From: Panorpa germanica
Taxonomy: Eukaryota; Arthropoda; Insecta; Mecoptera; Panorpidae
DNA: 64,000 nucleotides
Assembly: GCA_963678705.1 (NCBI GenBank)
Contig: OY783205.1
Coordinates: forward strand, 9,610,001-9,674,000
Direction of reading: 5' to 3'
In this document: positions 1 through 9,003 of the stretch, piece by piece
Layout of the letters: each line of letters opens with the position of its first letter
How positions within the stretch are numbered: position 1 is the stretch's first letter
The notes under the pieces: model-generated
What the model was told of the DNA's origin: nothing
What the model saw: the letters and a program-made list of their open reading frames with translations, nothing else
Databases searched by the model: none
Position numbers and translations under genes: made by a program

Positions 1-2010
1 GTATTTACTGCATCGAAACCTCACCGACCCGTGTGTAAACCTTACTTAGGTCGAAGCAAACATGTGTGACGCATTTTTATACAGTTTTAAATTTAAATAT
101 TTTTCTTCTTAAACTAACTAACACTGTGCACTAATTTTTTTTAGTTTTATGGCATTTGAAGTACTGTATTTCCTGGAATATGGGATGTTCTTTCAAATAC
201 TGTTTTTGTTTAAATAATATTTGGTGCTGTGTTATATTAAACCTACGCCCGCCCGAGAGCAAGGAAGTGCTTGACCTTGGTTATTTACGACCCTTTCCTT
301 GTACCATGTGTTAAAAAAAATAAAATAATTGTTACTTTTAAGTTTCAAAATAAGAGAGTTGCTGTACGTTTATCCAGTAAACATCTAAAACATATTTTAT
401 TAAACTAACCATCCGTTACTTTATTTATAAATAAATCTGTACCACCCGTTAAAATAAATAATTTAATAAATTCACGACTTTCTTACGTGACTTCCCTTTA
501 TAGACAAACTAAATAGGTTTTTATAAAGCAAAACAGTATGTTATAATAAGTTTTTAAACTTTTAACACCACCAATCGGTATCGACAAAGAGGAATTATTC
601 TAAACGTTGTCAATCTCTAATCGCCTCGATGGGAAGAAATTTGTTATGCAGTTGTTGCACATTGATAAAGTGAACTTTCTAGAAGAATGATAATAAGGGC
701 TAGAGTACCAAGCCGAGTTGATAAACTTTCTTGAGCCCGAGCCAGATCTATTGCAGATATGTACGTACGCGATGATATGTAAATTTCGTTGCAAATATAA
801 TAATAACGAATATTTTTACCTAATGTAATTAGTCCTGAGCTATAGCAATTTTAAGTAAGCGCTGTAGTATATACATGCAAAGTGTGGCACTATAATCTTT
901 AATAATATATTACCAAGATACTAAGGAAGCATCGAACAAACAAGCAAACATATGCTTCTTGCTCTTACAATTTCTGATGACAGAGTGTGTGTAAGAAGAA
1001 TATTTTATGAAGACCTGAAATATCATCGATACAAACGGACAACGGTGCAAATATCCTTTTCGCATGTATGCGAAAATAAGTCTCGGAGTTCAGCACCCTG
1101 CAATTATTTTATTATGAAGATTTCTTAAATACTTGGTTGTAATTTCTAATGGTAGAAGCATAACACGACTGCTATAGCGAAAATACAAAACTCTCGACTT
1201 CAAACATTTATTCAAAGAATTGTTGTAAATATATAAGCTTACGATTAAGTAAGATAATATTATTTAAATTCACATTTATAACAAGTTATTTGTTAATTGA
1301 CCCAGCAACTTAATGCCGGGCGCACAAAAAATTAGTCTTTAGACTCATTTTAATGCTCCCCTCCACGGAAATCTTTAGTAAAAGGCGAAAGATTTATTCG
1401 CTCTGAAGGGAAACCAGAGTACCGAGACGTCAAAATTCAGCCGTGTTAGTGAGTTAACAACGTTCAACATCGCCGAGATGTTAGACTAACAACAGTACAT
1501 TCAAAAAATATTGCGAGAACTGGAGACATCTACCGAGTAACTAGTAAAATAACAATAACGATTTGTACGTAATACATGTTCATTCCACACAGTATTCAAA
1601 ATGCTTGTTACAAGAGTATTCGAGTATGCGCGATTGTACGTTACAGTAATTGTTTTGTATCAATTGTTTCATATCAAGTTTAATAAGTATTAAATATCAT
1701 TCTATCATTCTATCTGCTGTTGTAATTTTTAGTGTTATTTTTTAATTGTATGTTTTTATCAGTTTTTATACAGATCATGTTTTTATATAGTCATGATAGC
1801 AATCATAATACTTCTTAAGAACTGCTTCTTGAGTCCATTACTATAATGCTCTTAGAAGACCATACCATAATATATAATAACACCTTAAAATGTTAAATAT
1901 TACTGTGTTTGGTTTCATTAAAATAGAACATGGATTGAAGTTAATAAATACCTTTATCAATATATTATTATTTTCAATAATTTTAATAACTCGCTATATT
2001 TCAGAAAATT
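1..2010. other. AT-rich DNA, no gene seen
   Basis: I see no convincing coding sequence, RNA gene or mobile-element terminus here. The open frames are short, unlike any family I recognise, and on low-complexity AT-rich DNA. Some of it may be decayed repeat or the interrupted continuation of the minus-strand LINE that starts at 2011, but I could not read reverse-transcriptase motifs on the minus strand. Confidence 0.5.
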
Positions 2011-2703
2011 TTAAAGGACTATTTTTAGGACAATTAAAATGGTCAACGTTATTGAAAATACTACTAGCGAGAATTTGACTGGTAGATGATCAGAGGTCAG
2101 TTTTTGTAATGCTTGTAAGTCTGTAGTGTTATGGACATTTTGTAGTAGTACTATGTCCAGTGTGCTTGATGCGTTGTTCCTATTATGTGGGTAGTGTGTG
2201 TAATTGTCCGGAAAAGCTATGATTTGATTGTGTAGTTGAGTATAATTGTAGATGATGTTTCCGCTGTTGTTTGATTGCCTACAGTTCCAGTAAGTATGTT
2301 TAGCGTTGAAATCTCCTACTAAAATTACTCTACTGGAGAAGTTAAATATTGTATTTAAGTCAGAGTCAAGTACCTGGGTGTTTGGCGGTGTATATCCTAC
2401 TACTATTAATGTAGGTCTATTGTTTATGTATATTTCTGTTGCTGTGGTCTCCATGTTTGTTGTTTGTATATTTTGTAGTTGAGTATGTTGGATATTTTCG
2501 CGAACTAAGATAGCGACGCCTCCTCCCCGTCTGCCCTGTCTGTCATTTCTGTATGTGTTAAATGTGTTTATCTTAAGTCTGTCGGTTGGTCGTAGCCATG
2601 TTTCTGTAATCAGAGCTATTTCAATGTTTTCATCGAATAGAACATCTGTTAATTCAATTTCTTTACTGTGGATACTTTGGGCATTCCATTACAATATATT
2701 TAT
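2011..2703 (-). pseudogene. LINE ORF2 fragment: endonuclease domain
   Basis: The frame opens near 2700 with a TAA where a sense codon is expected, followed directly by WNAQSIHSKEIEL, the usual first beta-strand of LINE endonucleases. It continues through ITETWLR, RRGGGVAILV, VGDFNAKHTYWNC and the terminal SDHLPV motif. These are the catalytic and metal-binding blocks of the AP-endonuclease domain that nicks the target for target-primed reverse transcription. Homology ends about 25 residues later in hydrophobic codons. A premature stop and complete absence of RT make this a dead copy. Confidence 0.75.
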
Positions 2704-2711
2704 TTCCGACA

Positions 2712-4067
2712 CTAGGCGAAGGCCTGTGCACATATTATGAATGCTTGTAGCTTTTCTTCGGGTGAACATCCAGATTTTTTTTTATTTTTGAAATTTCTTA
2801 AGGATTGCAGTATTTTGGGTATGTCTATTAAGCTATTTATTTCCGCTAATTCTTTGATGACGTCGTTTATTGATTCCTCTCCTTGTCTTGGATTTTCTTG
2901 TGGTGTATATTGTACTTCTTCTTGGGGCGTCGTGGCTGGGCGATAAAGAGATAGATTTGGTCTTGCAGGGAGACTTGGGAACTGTTCCCTTGATGGGGTG
3001 AATCCGGCAGGTCTGACTTGTTGTGGTGGTCTCTTATTGTGTGTGGCTTGTAGTTTTGCTGCATATGATAATCTGTTCGGGCACCCTGGATAATTGGCAG
3101 GATGGGGACCTTCGCAATTGCAACGTTGAGCCGGTGAGACTCTATCTTTTTTTGTGCACTCGGTTGTTCTATGCATTCCCGTGCATTTCACACATCTCTC
3201 TTCCAAGTTGCAACTTACTTGGGTGTGGCCAAACTGTTGGCATCTGTAGCACTGTATGCCCTCACTTTTTGTTTTGAACTTTGCAAATTGTACTTTAATA
3301 TGTGAAAGGTCTTTGACCTGCATGTTTAGGTCTCTCACTGTTGTGCTGCCTCGTGTGAAATATAGGAGATATGGCACTGTATGTCTTGTAGTTTCGGTTT
3401 TGGTTTTCAACGTGGCTGTCTTTAAGATATGCAGACCTTTTCCTTTTAGCTTTTCTGTTATTAGTGCTGCATCCATTTGGGGAAGGCCATATAGAACACA
3501 TTTATAATCTCTTTCGTCTTCTGTCTTGTAGGTGTAGAAGGCGGTTCTGGTATCTTTTAGTACCTTATTAACATTTTTAAAGTCTTCTAACGTTGTCGTT
3601 ATTAGCACTAGGTCACCACTTGGTTTAAACTTAATGTTATATTTTGCCTTGGCGTGTTGTTTTATCAGTTGGAATAATATGTTTGCGTCTGGTGATGAAT
3701 ATTTAATTATTATTGGTGGTATTGCTGTTTTTTTTCGGGCTGCCTGGGTTGTTGTAGTTTGTGGTTGGTTATTTGTGGGTGTTCCACGGGTTGTACTTGT
3801 CTCTGTTTGGGTTAGCAGAGGATTATATCTGTTTTCTGTCGTTACCTCTGGTGTTTGATTATCGTCGGTGCGTCGACGTTTAGCTGTTCTTCTTTTATTT
3901 ACTTCAATCCATTGTTCCTCCACGGAACTTTTTGGGTTGTCATGGGTGTCCATGTTGATGTCTGCTTTTTCTATTTCTTCATGTGTTGTGGCTGCCTTTC
4001 GGCATTCCTCCGTGGGTGTTATGTTTCTATATGCGTCTTCTATATATTGTTCTACTGAATATATCAT
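2712..4067 (-). CDS. LINE ORF1 gag-like protein (jockey type)
   Basis: An intact 451-codon frame encoding the RNA-binding ORF1 protein of a LINE. The N-terminal ~110 residues are polar and low-complexity. The middle (about 115-265) fits the RRM-like region of arthropod ORF1 proteins. Zinc knuckles follow at about 270-330: CYRCQQFGHTQVSC, then CVKCTGMHRTTEC, then a third Cys-rich motif ending in PGCP. The C-terminus is Pro/Gln-rich and ends near the start of ORF2, as in jockey elements. It should bind element RNA in a ribonucleoprotein. The start used is the first Met of the frame; upstream is about 100 bp of AT-rich leader before the gypsy-1 LTR. Confidence 0.8.
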   Translation of the reverse strand: MIYSVEQYIEDAYRNITPTEECRKAATTHEEIEKADINMDTHDNPKSSVEEQWIEVNKRRTAKRRRTDDNQTPEVTTENRYNPLLTQTETSTTRGTPTNNQPQTTTTQAARKKTAIPPIIIKYSSPDANILFQLIKQHAKAKYNIKFKPSGDLVLITTTLEDFKNVNKVLKDTRTAFYTYKTEDERDYKCVLYGLPQMDAALITEKLKGKGLHILKTATLKTKTETTRHTVPYLLYFTRGSTTVRDLNMQVKDLSHIKVQFAKFKTKSEGIQCYRCQQFGHTQVSCNLEERCVKCTGMHRTTECTKKDRVSPAQRCNCEGPHPANYPGCPNRLSYAAKLQATHNKRPPQQVRPAGFTPSREQFPSLPARPNLSLYRPATTPQEEVQYTPQENPRQGEESINDVIKELAEINSLIDIPKILQSLRNFKNKKKSGCSPEEKLQAFIICAQAFA

Positions 4068-4164
4068 TCACTTTTCTCATTAAACTTGTTTATTTTTCTA
4101 TGTTTTTCATAAATTCACTTCACTTTCATATATTCACTTCACTTTTAATTTTTGTTTTTGGGTA

Positions 4165-4168
4165 TGCA
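4165..4168. repeat. Target-site duplication of gypsy-1 (left)
   Basis: TGCA directly before the 5' LTR. The same TGCA follows the 3' LTR at 14086-14089. A 4-bp duplication is normal for gypsy-type integrases. Confidence 0.6.
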
Positions 4169-4909
4169 AGTTAACATGGGATTACGACCCTACATATGTT
4201 TTATGTTACATAGTCATAAATTGTACATTTAAAACTCTTAAAGTCAAAACCATAACCTACATTTATTTTAATATATATTTCTTTAAAAACTCACTTATAA
4301 ATTGCATTCAATAATTACTTAAAATATCAAATAACGAGAGTTCTTTTATGTTTAGTAATTAAACAAAACAAATATCTTACTCTATCATAAAAGTCATAAA
4401 CTACACATTTAAAAACTATAAGTCAGAACCTTTGTGACCCTTGTAAGTATGTAGTAAGATCCCAGGCTGATTCTTAGAACCAAAGACACTTCACTAACCC
4501 TTGTCCTACCCTAAAGTTAATATACAACATTTAGTATATATATAGTTCGTAGGAGATATAATTGGCAGTCCGTGAAAGTATAAACATCAATCAGGATCAT
4601 TATACTTTGACTTTCTCGACGAATCTTTATAGAAACACCACAATCGCTGTAAGTGTTTCTTTGATTCAGTAATGGTCAATTTTTATCGCAGATTATTGAC
4701 ATTACCATAATTTTAATTTAAGAATACAAAAGTATAAATTACAAAAGAAAGAAATCAATAAATAAATAAAGTATATAATAAAATATAAATAAATAAACTT
4801 AAATAATTGTTTTATTCACGTCGACTACGACATATGAATTAATAAGTAAATTAACCACCAAATATAAATTTGTTAAATACTGTCGGCTCCCAGAAAGTAT
4901 ACATTAACT
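4169..4909 (+). repeat. Gypsy-1 5' LTR
   Basis: About 741 bp, AGTT...AACT, followed at once by the primer-binding site. The last ~122 bp match the 3' LTR with one mismatch. The upstream (U3) part does not resemble the 3' LTR apart from the first 10 bases. It contains an imperfect internal repeat (about 4205-4250 against 4388-4435). Confidence 0.65.
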
Positions 4910-4926
4910 GGCGCAGTCGGTAGGAT
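4909..4926 (+). other. Primer-binding site of gypsy-1
   Basis: TGGCGCAGTCGGTAGGAT abuts the LTR end. It is of the serine-tRNA type used by 17.6/297-like gypsy elements, and an identical motif follows the gypsy-2 5' LTR at 43604. Confidence 0.75.
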
Positions 4927-5105
4927 AATTTGCTTTTTTGGAAAATAAAAAGTAGAACTCAGTTCTTGAAAAAATTATAAAAGAATCTACAGGGTGTCCA
5001 GAAAGGGTATCGGGTATTTGTTTTCGCGCCATATTCGAAACGGGGCGTCTAAAGGGTGCGGGGAGGGGTTCGTGGCGTCCGCCATTCTGTGGAGTTTTAG
5101 TCACG

Positions 5106-5972
5106 ATGGAACAGTACTCGGGGATGCATCGCGCATTTTGCGTACGAGCGTATTATCGTAATGGTGATTCAAAGTTAACAACGTTAACTGTAAGGTACAA
5201 TAAAGACCTAGGAGGCTCAAATTTTAATATGAGATAGTCTAGACACTCCTTTATAAAATTTATATAACGTTTTTATTAGGAGCCTTAAGGGGGCCACACT
5301 AGAGCCATGCATTCAATTGGTTGCAGAAGATAAGTTACATTCAACAATGACATAGCATGCTTACAACGTTAACTGTAAGGTACAATAAAGACCTAGGAGG
5401 CTTAAATTTTAATATGGGATAGTCTAGACACTCCTTTATAAAATTTATATAACGTTTTTATTAGGAGCCTTAAGGGGGCCACACTAGAGCCATGCATTCA
5501 ATGGGTTGCAGAAGATAAGTTACATTCAACAATGACATAGCATGCTTACAACGTTAACTAAAGAGCTAGGAGGCGAAATTTTTTGGTCCCAGAGTTGCAG
5601 GAGTTTGCAGGTTTCAACTCAAGAACGTGGTTCCAGCAAGATGGGGCCACTTGCCATACCTCAAATAACTCAATGGAAGTTGTTAACGAGTTATTCCCTA
5701 ATAAAGTCATTTCGCGAAGGGGTAACATCAACTGGCCTCCCAGAAGCCCCGACCTTAGCCCGCTTGACTATTTTGCATGGGGATACCTTAAAAGTAAGGT
5801 TTATCAAAACAATCCGACGAATCTAACCCAGTTAAAGCAAAACATCAGGTCAGAAATGGCAGCAATATCGATAGCTATGTGTCAACGTGTTATCGCCAAG
5901 CTTCGTTTCCGTTTAGAAGAGTGCCAGCAACGTAACGGTCATCATTTGGATAACGTCATCTTTTCCAAATAA
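5106..5972 (+). pseudogene. mariner-type transposase, middle replaced by tandem repeat
   Basis: A start at 5106 gives MEQYSGMHRAFCVRAYYRNG, the helix-turn-helix N-terminus typical of insect mariner-like transposases. It breaks at the tandem repeat. Coding resumes about 5583 with WFQQDGATCHTS, which carries the second catalytic Asp, and WPPRSPDLSPLDYFAWGYLK, which carries the third Asp. It ends at 5972. The DNA-binding helices and the region of the first catalytic Asp are missing, so this copy cannot make active transposase. The C-terminal 129 codons remain open. Confidence 0.85.
5181..5550 (+). repeat. 185-bp tandem duplication inside mariner
   Basis: Two near-identical 185-bp units (5181-5365, 5366-5550) differ at only a few bases. 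Each begins ACGTTAACT, and the same motif recurs at 5551 where transposase sequence resumes. The boundary microhomology suggests replication slippage or unequal repair in place of transposase codons. Confidence 0.85.
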
Positions 5973-6081
5973 TTCTCCAATTCATATGCTAATAATAAAC
6001 AATAAACTTTTTTATTGCATACAAATAATTTTTGTTTCATTGAACTTACAAATACCCGATACCCTTTCTGGACACCGTGTA

Positions 6082-6665
6082 CAAAAGTGTATTAAGTAAA
6101 TATTTTTATGTTAAAGTGCACAAAGTTTTTTTTCTGTAAAAGTGAAAAAAAAAGAAAAAGAAAAAGTGTACAAAAGTTTTTAAATAAAAGAAGTGTAATA
6201 AAAGTTTTTAAATATAAGAAGTGTACAAAAGGGCATTTAAAAATAACGTGTAAGAATAGTTTTTCTTTAAAAAAGTAGTGTACTAAATTTTTTTAATAAT
6301 TAAAAAAAGTGTACAAAGGGCAATTAAAAGAAATACAAAAAGTGTTTTATAAAAATAAAAAATAAGTTTTAAACAATTAGTTTTAAATAAAGAGCAAAAG
6401 GAGTCGAAACCATCATACAGCGAGACCATAAAACGGAACCATAGAATCTATATCAATAATACTTGTAATATAACTGTAAGTAGTAAATATTTCTGAAATT
6501 CCTTTTCACAAATTCCTAATATCCAGATATCAAATTTTCAAAAATAATAATAATAATAATAGGCATTATGCGGCATAATGAACTAAAACAAATGAAAAAT
6601 AATAATAATGAAACAATGAACTAAACTCTTTATTAAATGAAGTTGAACATAACAAAAATTTAAAA
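6082..6665 (+). other. Gypsy-1 untranslated leader
   Basis: AT-rich leader between the mariner and gag. The motif AAGTGTACAAAAG recurs in degenerate form (about 6081, 6167, 6193, 6221, 6308), and there is an AAT microsatellite at about 6543-6560. No open frame of note. It may hold the packaging signal, but this is inference. Confidence 0.5.
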
Positions 6666-7709
6666 ATGGAAAATGTATTGTTACAACTACAAGAACTAAA
6701 AAGACAACTCGCAGAACTACGGCACAACAATATCATTTATAGCGATTGTTATTTTGATACTGTTAAAACATTTTACGGAGAACCCGTAAAGTTAAGTACT
6801 TTTATAAGACGGGTAGACAATAGAGTTTACATATTCAAAAATGCAGTTAATGAAACCAAAACGTGGATAGTTCAAGTAATTTTATCCAAATTGGAGGGCT
6901 CCGCTAAAAGGGTGACGCTTAACAGACGTATTAACACATGGGAGGACCTGAAAAAAATACTAATCACTAACTTCTCAGACCAAAGAGATGAAGGTACCCT
7001 TATCTTAGCAGTTAGTGAACTGATACAGGAATCACATGAAAGTACGAAAGAATTTTTTAATAGATGCTCTGACCATCTGTCAGCTCTATTGGCTTATAAT
7101 AATCAATATAATTGTAATCTTGTTTTCAAGGAAAAATTAAACCTATATACAAAGGTAATACTAAAATCTTTTACCAGAGGTTTGAGAGGAAAACTGGGAG
7201 AATGTATAAGAGCAAGAATGCCAAGCTCTATGGAACAGGCATGGTCGTATGTGTTAGAAGAGGAAAACATACAACGCATGCAGTGCAAATACTACTCATC
7301 TTATTCACCAGATAGATCAACACAAAGTTTTAAATCACCTCACCAGAAACCGCAAAATAAACCCTTCCCACCAAAACAATCATATTTACCTATTCCATCA
7401 CAATTTATTCCAAAACCTAATTTACCTATTCCAAAACCACAATATCAACCTATTCAACAAAATACCCAAAATTTTGAGTCTATGGAGACTTCAGAAATGA
7501 TACGTACGAATTACCTGGAACAAGAAATACAAAAGCCATATATTGAAAATGAAAATACACCTGAAGAACATTATGAATATATTGAAATAGAACCAGAAAC
7601 TGAAATCGAAAATACATCTGAAAAACATTATGAATATTCTGAAATAGAACCAGAAACTGAAAACGAAAACACATCTGAAGAACATTGCAATTGGTTAGAA
7701 ACGAAATAG
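6666..7709 (+). CDS. Gypsy-1 Gag (errantivirus-like), C-terminus cut by BEL
   Basis: Structural capsid protein. Residues ~10-215 match the Gag fold of insect errantivirus-like elements (FYGEPVKLSTFIRR, WEDLKKILITNFSDQR, FTRGLRGKLGECIRARMPS), and it resembles the gypsy-2 Gag at 44249. As usual in this group there is no CCHC knuckle. Residues ~220-275 are Pro/Gln-rich. The tail consists of 19-residue acidic repeats (ENT-x-E-x-HYEY-x-EIEPETE). BEL inserted after base 7691, so the last five residues (WLETK) and the TAG stop come from the BEL LTR. The true Gag would have been longer. Confidence 0.8.
   Translation: MENVLLQLQELKRQLAELRHNNIIYSDCYFDTVKTFYGEPVKLSTFIRRVDNRVYIFKNAVNETKTWIVQVILSKLEGSAKRVTLNRRINTWEDLKKILITNFSDQRDEGTLILAVSELIQESHESTKEFFNRCSDHLSALLAYNNQYNCNLVFKEKLNLYTKVILKSFTRGLRGKLGECIRARMPSSMEQAWSYVLEEENIQRMQCKYYSSYSPDRSTQSFKSPHQKPQNKPFPPKQSYLPIPSQFIPKPNLPIPKPQYQPIQQNTQNFESMETSEMIRTNYLEQEIQKPYIENENTPEEHYEYIEIEPETEIENTSEKHYEYSEIEPETENENTSEEHCNWLETK
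7687..7691. repeat. Target-site duplication of BEL (left)
   Basis: GCAAT immediately before the BEL 5' LTR; repeated at 12521-12525 immediately after the 3' LTR. Confidence 0.9.
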
Positions 7710-8317
7710 TTTCTAAATGTATAATCTTAATTTATTATTGTTAGTTTTAAGATGAAGTATTGACATTATAAATTTTATTGTTATATTTAAGATTTCATGA
7801 ATATTGTTAGTCATAAGACACCAATACATACAAATAATGTCACGCCGCAAAAGGCGCCAAGGGCTGCTTGTCCGAGTTTACGCTAAGACGTGTTAGAACA
7901 CGTCTATCCCCACTCCAAGGGTTTAGCTAAAAACGCATATAATATTGAGATAGAATTCGTACGTCCTAGGAAACACACGTGTTTTATAATATAAACCCAA
8001 TTATATTATATTTAATTCAGAAAATACAAACGCTGAGATAAAATTCGTGTTTCAACTAGAATATACGCTCTTTTGTGATCATTACTCGAATGATGTATTA
8101 TAAACTCAATTATAATATTTTAAATTAGAAAAACACATTAGAGAAAGACATATATAGGCTAACGCTCATGTTTAGCCCTGCGGTGTGTAATTCAAGAAGT
8201 TGGTTTATTTAATAAATGTATTTTAAGTGAAATCAACAAGTGTTATCATTTACAAAGTTACTAGCCTCTTCAAACCATTTTGATCCTGCGAACCGGATAT
8301 TACATCGGTTCAACCCA
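7692..8317 (+). repeat. BEL 5' LTR
   Basis: 626 bp, apparently identical to 11895-12520. It begins TGGTTAGAAACG and ends TTCAACCCA. It contains several TATA-like AT runs and an AATAAA-like motif near 8213. Confidence 0.95.
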
Positions 8318-9003
8318 TTTTGGTCCTTCAAGCCTGAGCCTACAACGGTTCTACCCGATTGGTTCGATTCCTGTACCAGAGACCACAAGCTGATCCCAAG
8401 CGTCAGATGTGTTCGAGATTATTGAGATCGTGCGATTCCACTGTTTGCAACCTGCTACTGAGAGCTGTCGCGGAGTTCATCAAAATATCAGGCTAGTGAC
8501 CATTCCTATTATTATTTTCCGAATTACATGCATGTATATGTCTTTGTTTATCTCATTGAGACAGGCTATTAAAAATTGTTAATTGTCTGATTTGCAGAAC
8601 GCACTAGTTGTGCGTAATATTGTTATATAATAGTTTCGTTGATTCGTATTATATTAAATTGTTTAAAACATTTAATTCTGTTGAGGATTAAAAGTTATTT
8701 TTGTTTTTTCATTGATTTGGTAAACGCGTTTACAATAAGCTTAAAATTATATTTGTTTAAGCAAACACGTTAAGATACATATATTCTGAGAAATATTGCG
8801 TCTGTTTTGCATCATAGGTTTATCTTACTTGCATACGCTTGTTAGGGGTTCGTCACTACACCACTTGAGTCCACGTGTTACGACTGTATTTTAAGAAGAT
8901 AAGTAAAAGTACACTCCAGTTAGAATAAATATTCACTTTTAAATATTAAAATATCAAAACTTGAAATAATTTAATATTAAAACTTTGTAATATTTAATTA
9001 ATA
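8318..9003 (+). other. BEL 5' untranslated leader with primer-binding site
   Basis: Begins with the PBS-like TTTTGGTCCTTCAAGCC next to the LTR. The rest is AT-rich with no long frame of its own. The bases just before the LTR end (TTTTGATCCTGCGAACCGG) look like a diverged repeat of the PBS region. Confidence 0.7.

Larger units (their letters stand above)
2011..4168 (-). mobile_element. Jockey-like LINE, 5' part only (ORF1 + endonuclease)
   Basis: The minus strand carries a gag-like ORF1 followed by the apurinic endonuclease part of ORF2, the order of jockey-clade non-LTR retrotransposons. The copy stops shortly after the endonuclease SDHLPV motif, so reverse transcriptase is missing. That is the reverse of normal LINE damage, which removes the 5' end. 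The 5' side ends exactly where gypsy-1 begins (4169). A jockey-like RT piece in the same orientation lies beyond gypsy-1 at 14447-15556; its position is wrong for it to be the rest of this copy. Confidence 0.75.
4990..6079 (+). mobile_element. Tc1/mariner-superfamily DNA transposon, defective
   Basis: It is flanked by TA on both sides (4988-4989, 6080-6081). Terminal inverted repeats of about 31 bp begin CAGGGTGTCCAGAAAGGG on the left and CACGGTGTCCAGAAAGGG on the right. The interior holds an N-terminal transposase stub, a 185-bp tandem duplication and the C-terminal catalytic part. It is inserted in the gypsy-1 leader, within one of several AAGTGTACAAAAG-like motifs, and is therefore younger than gypsy-1. 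Confidence 0.9.

Noticed and set aside
600-794. Short minus-strand frame near the left edge
   Set aside because: 64 codons, Ser/Tyr-rich, no motif, no splice or start context; expected by chance in AT-rich DNA.
3023-4174. Several plus-strand frames with hydrophobic, signal-peptide-like starts
   Set aside because: All lie opposite the jockey-like ORF1, whose zinc knuckles and length are far better support.
7480-7685. Two Phe-rich minus-strand frames opposite gypsy-1 gag
   Set aside because: They are antisense shadows of the acidic Glu-rich repeat in Gag; the repeat explains their regular composition.
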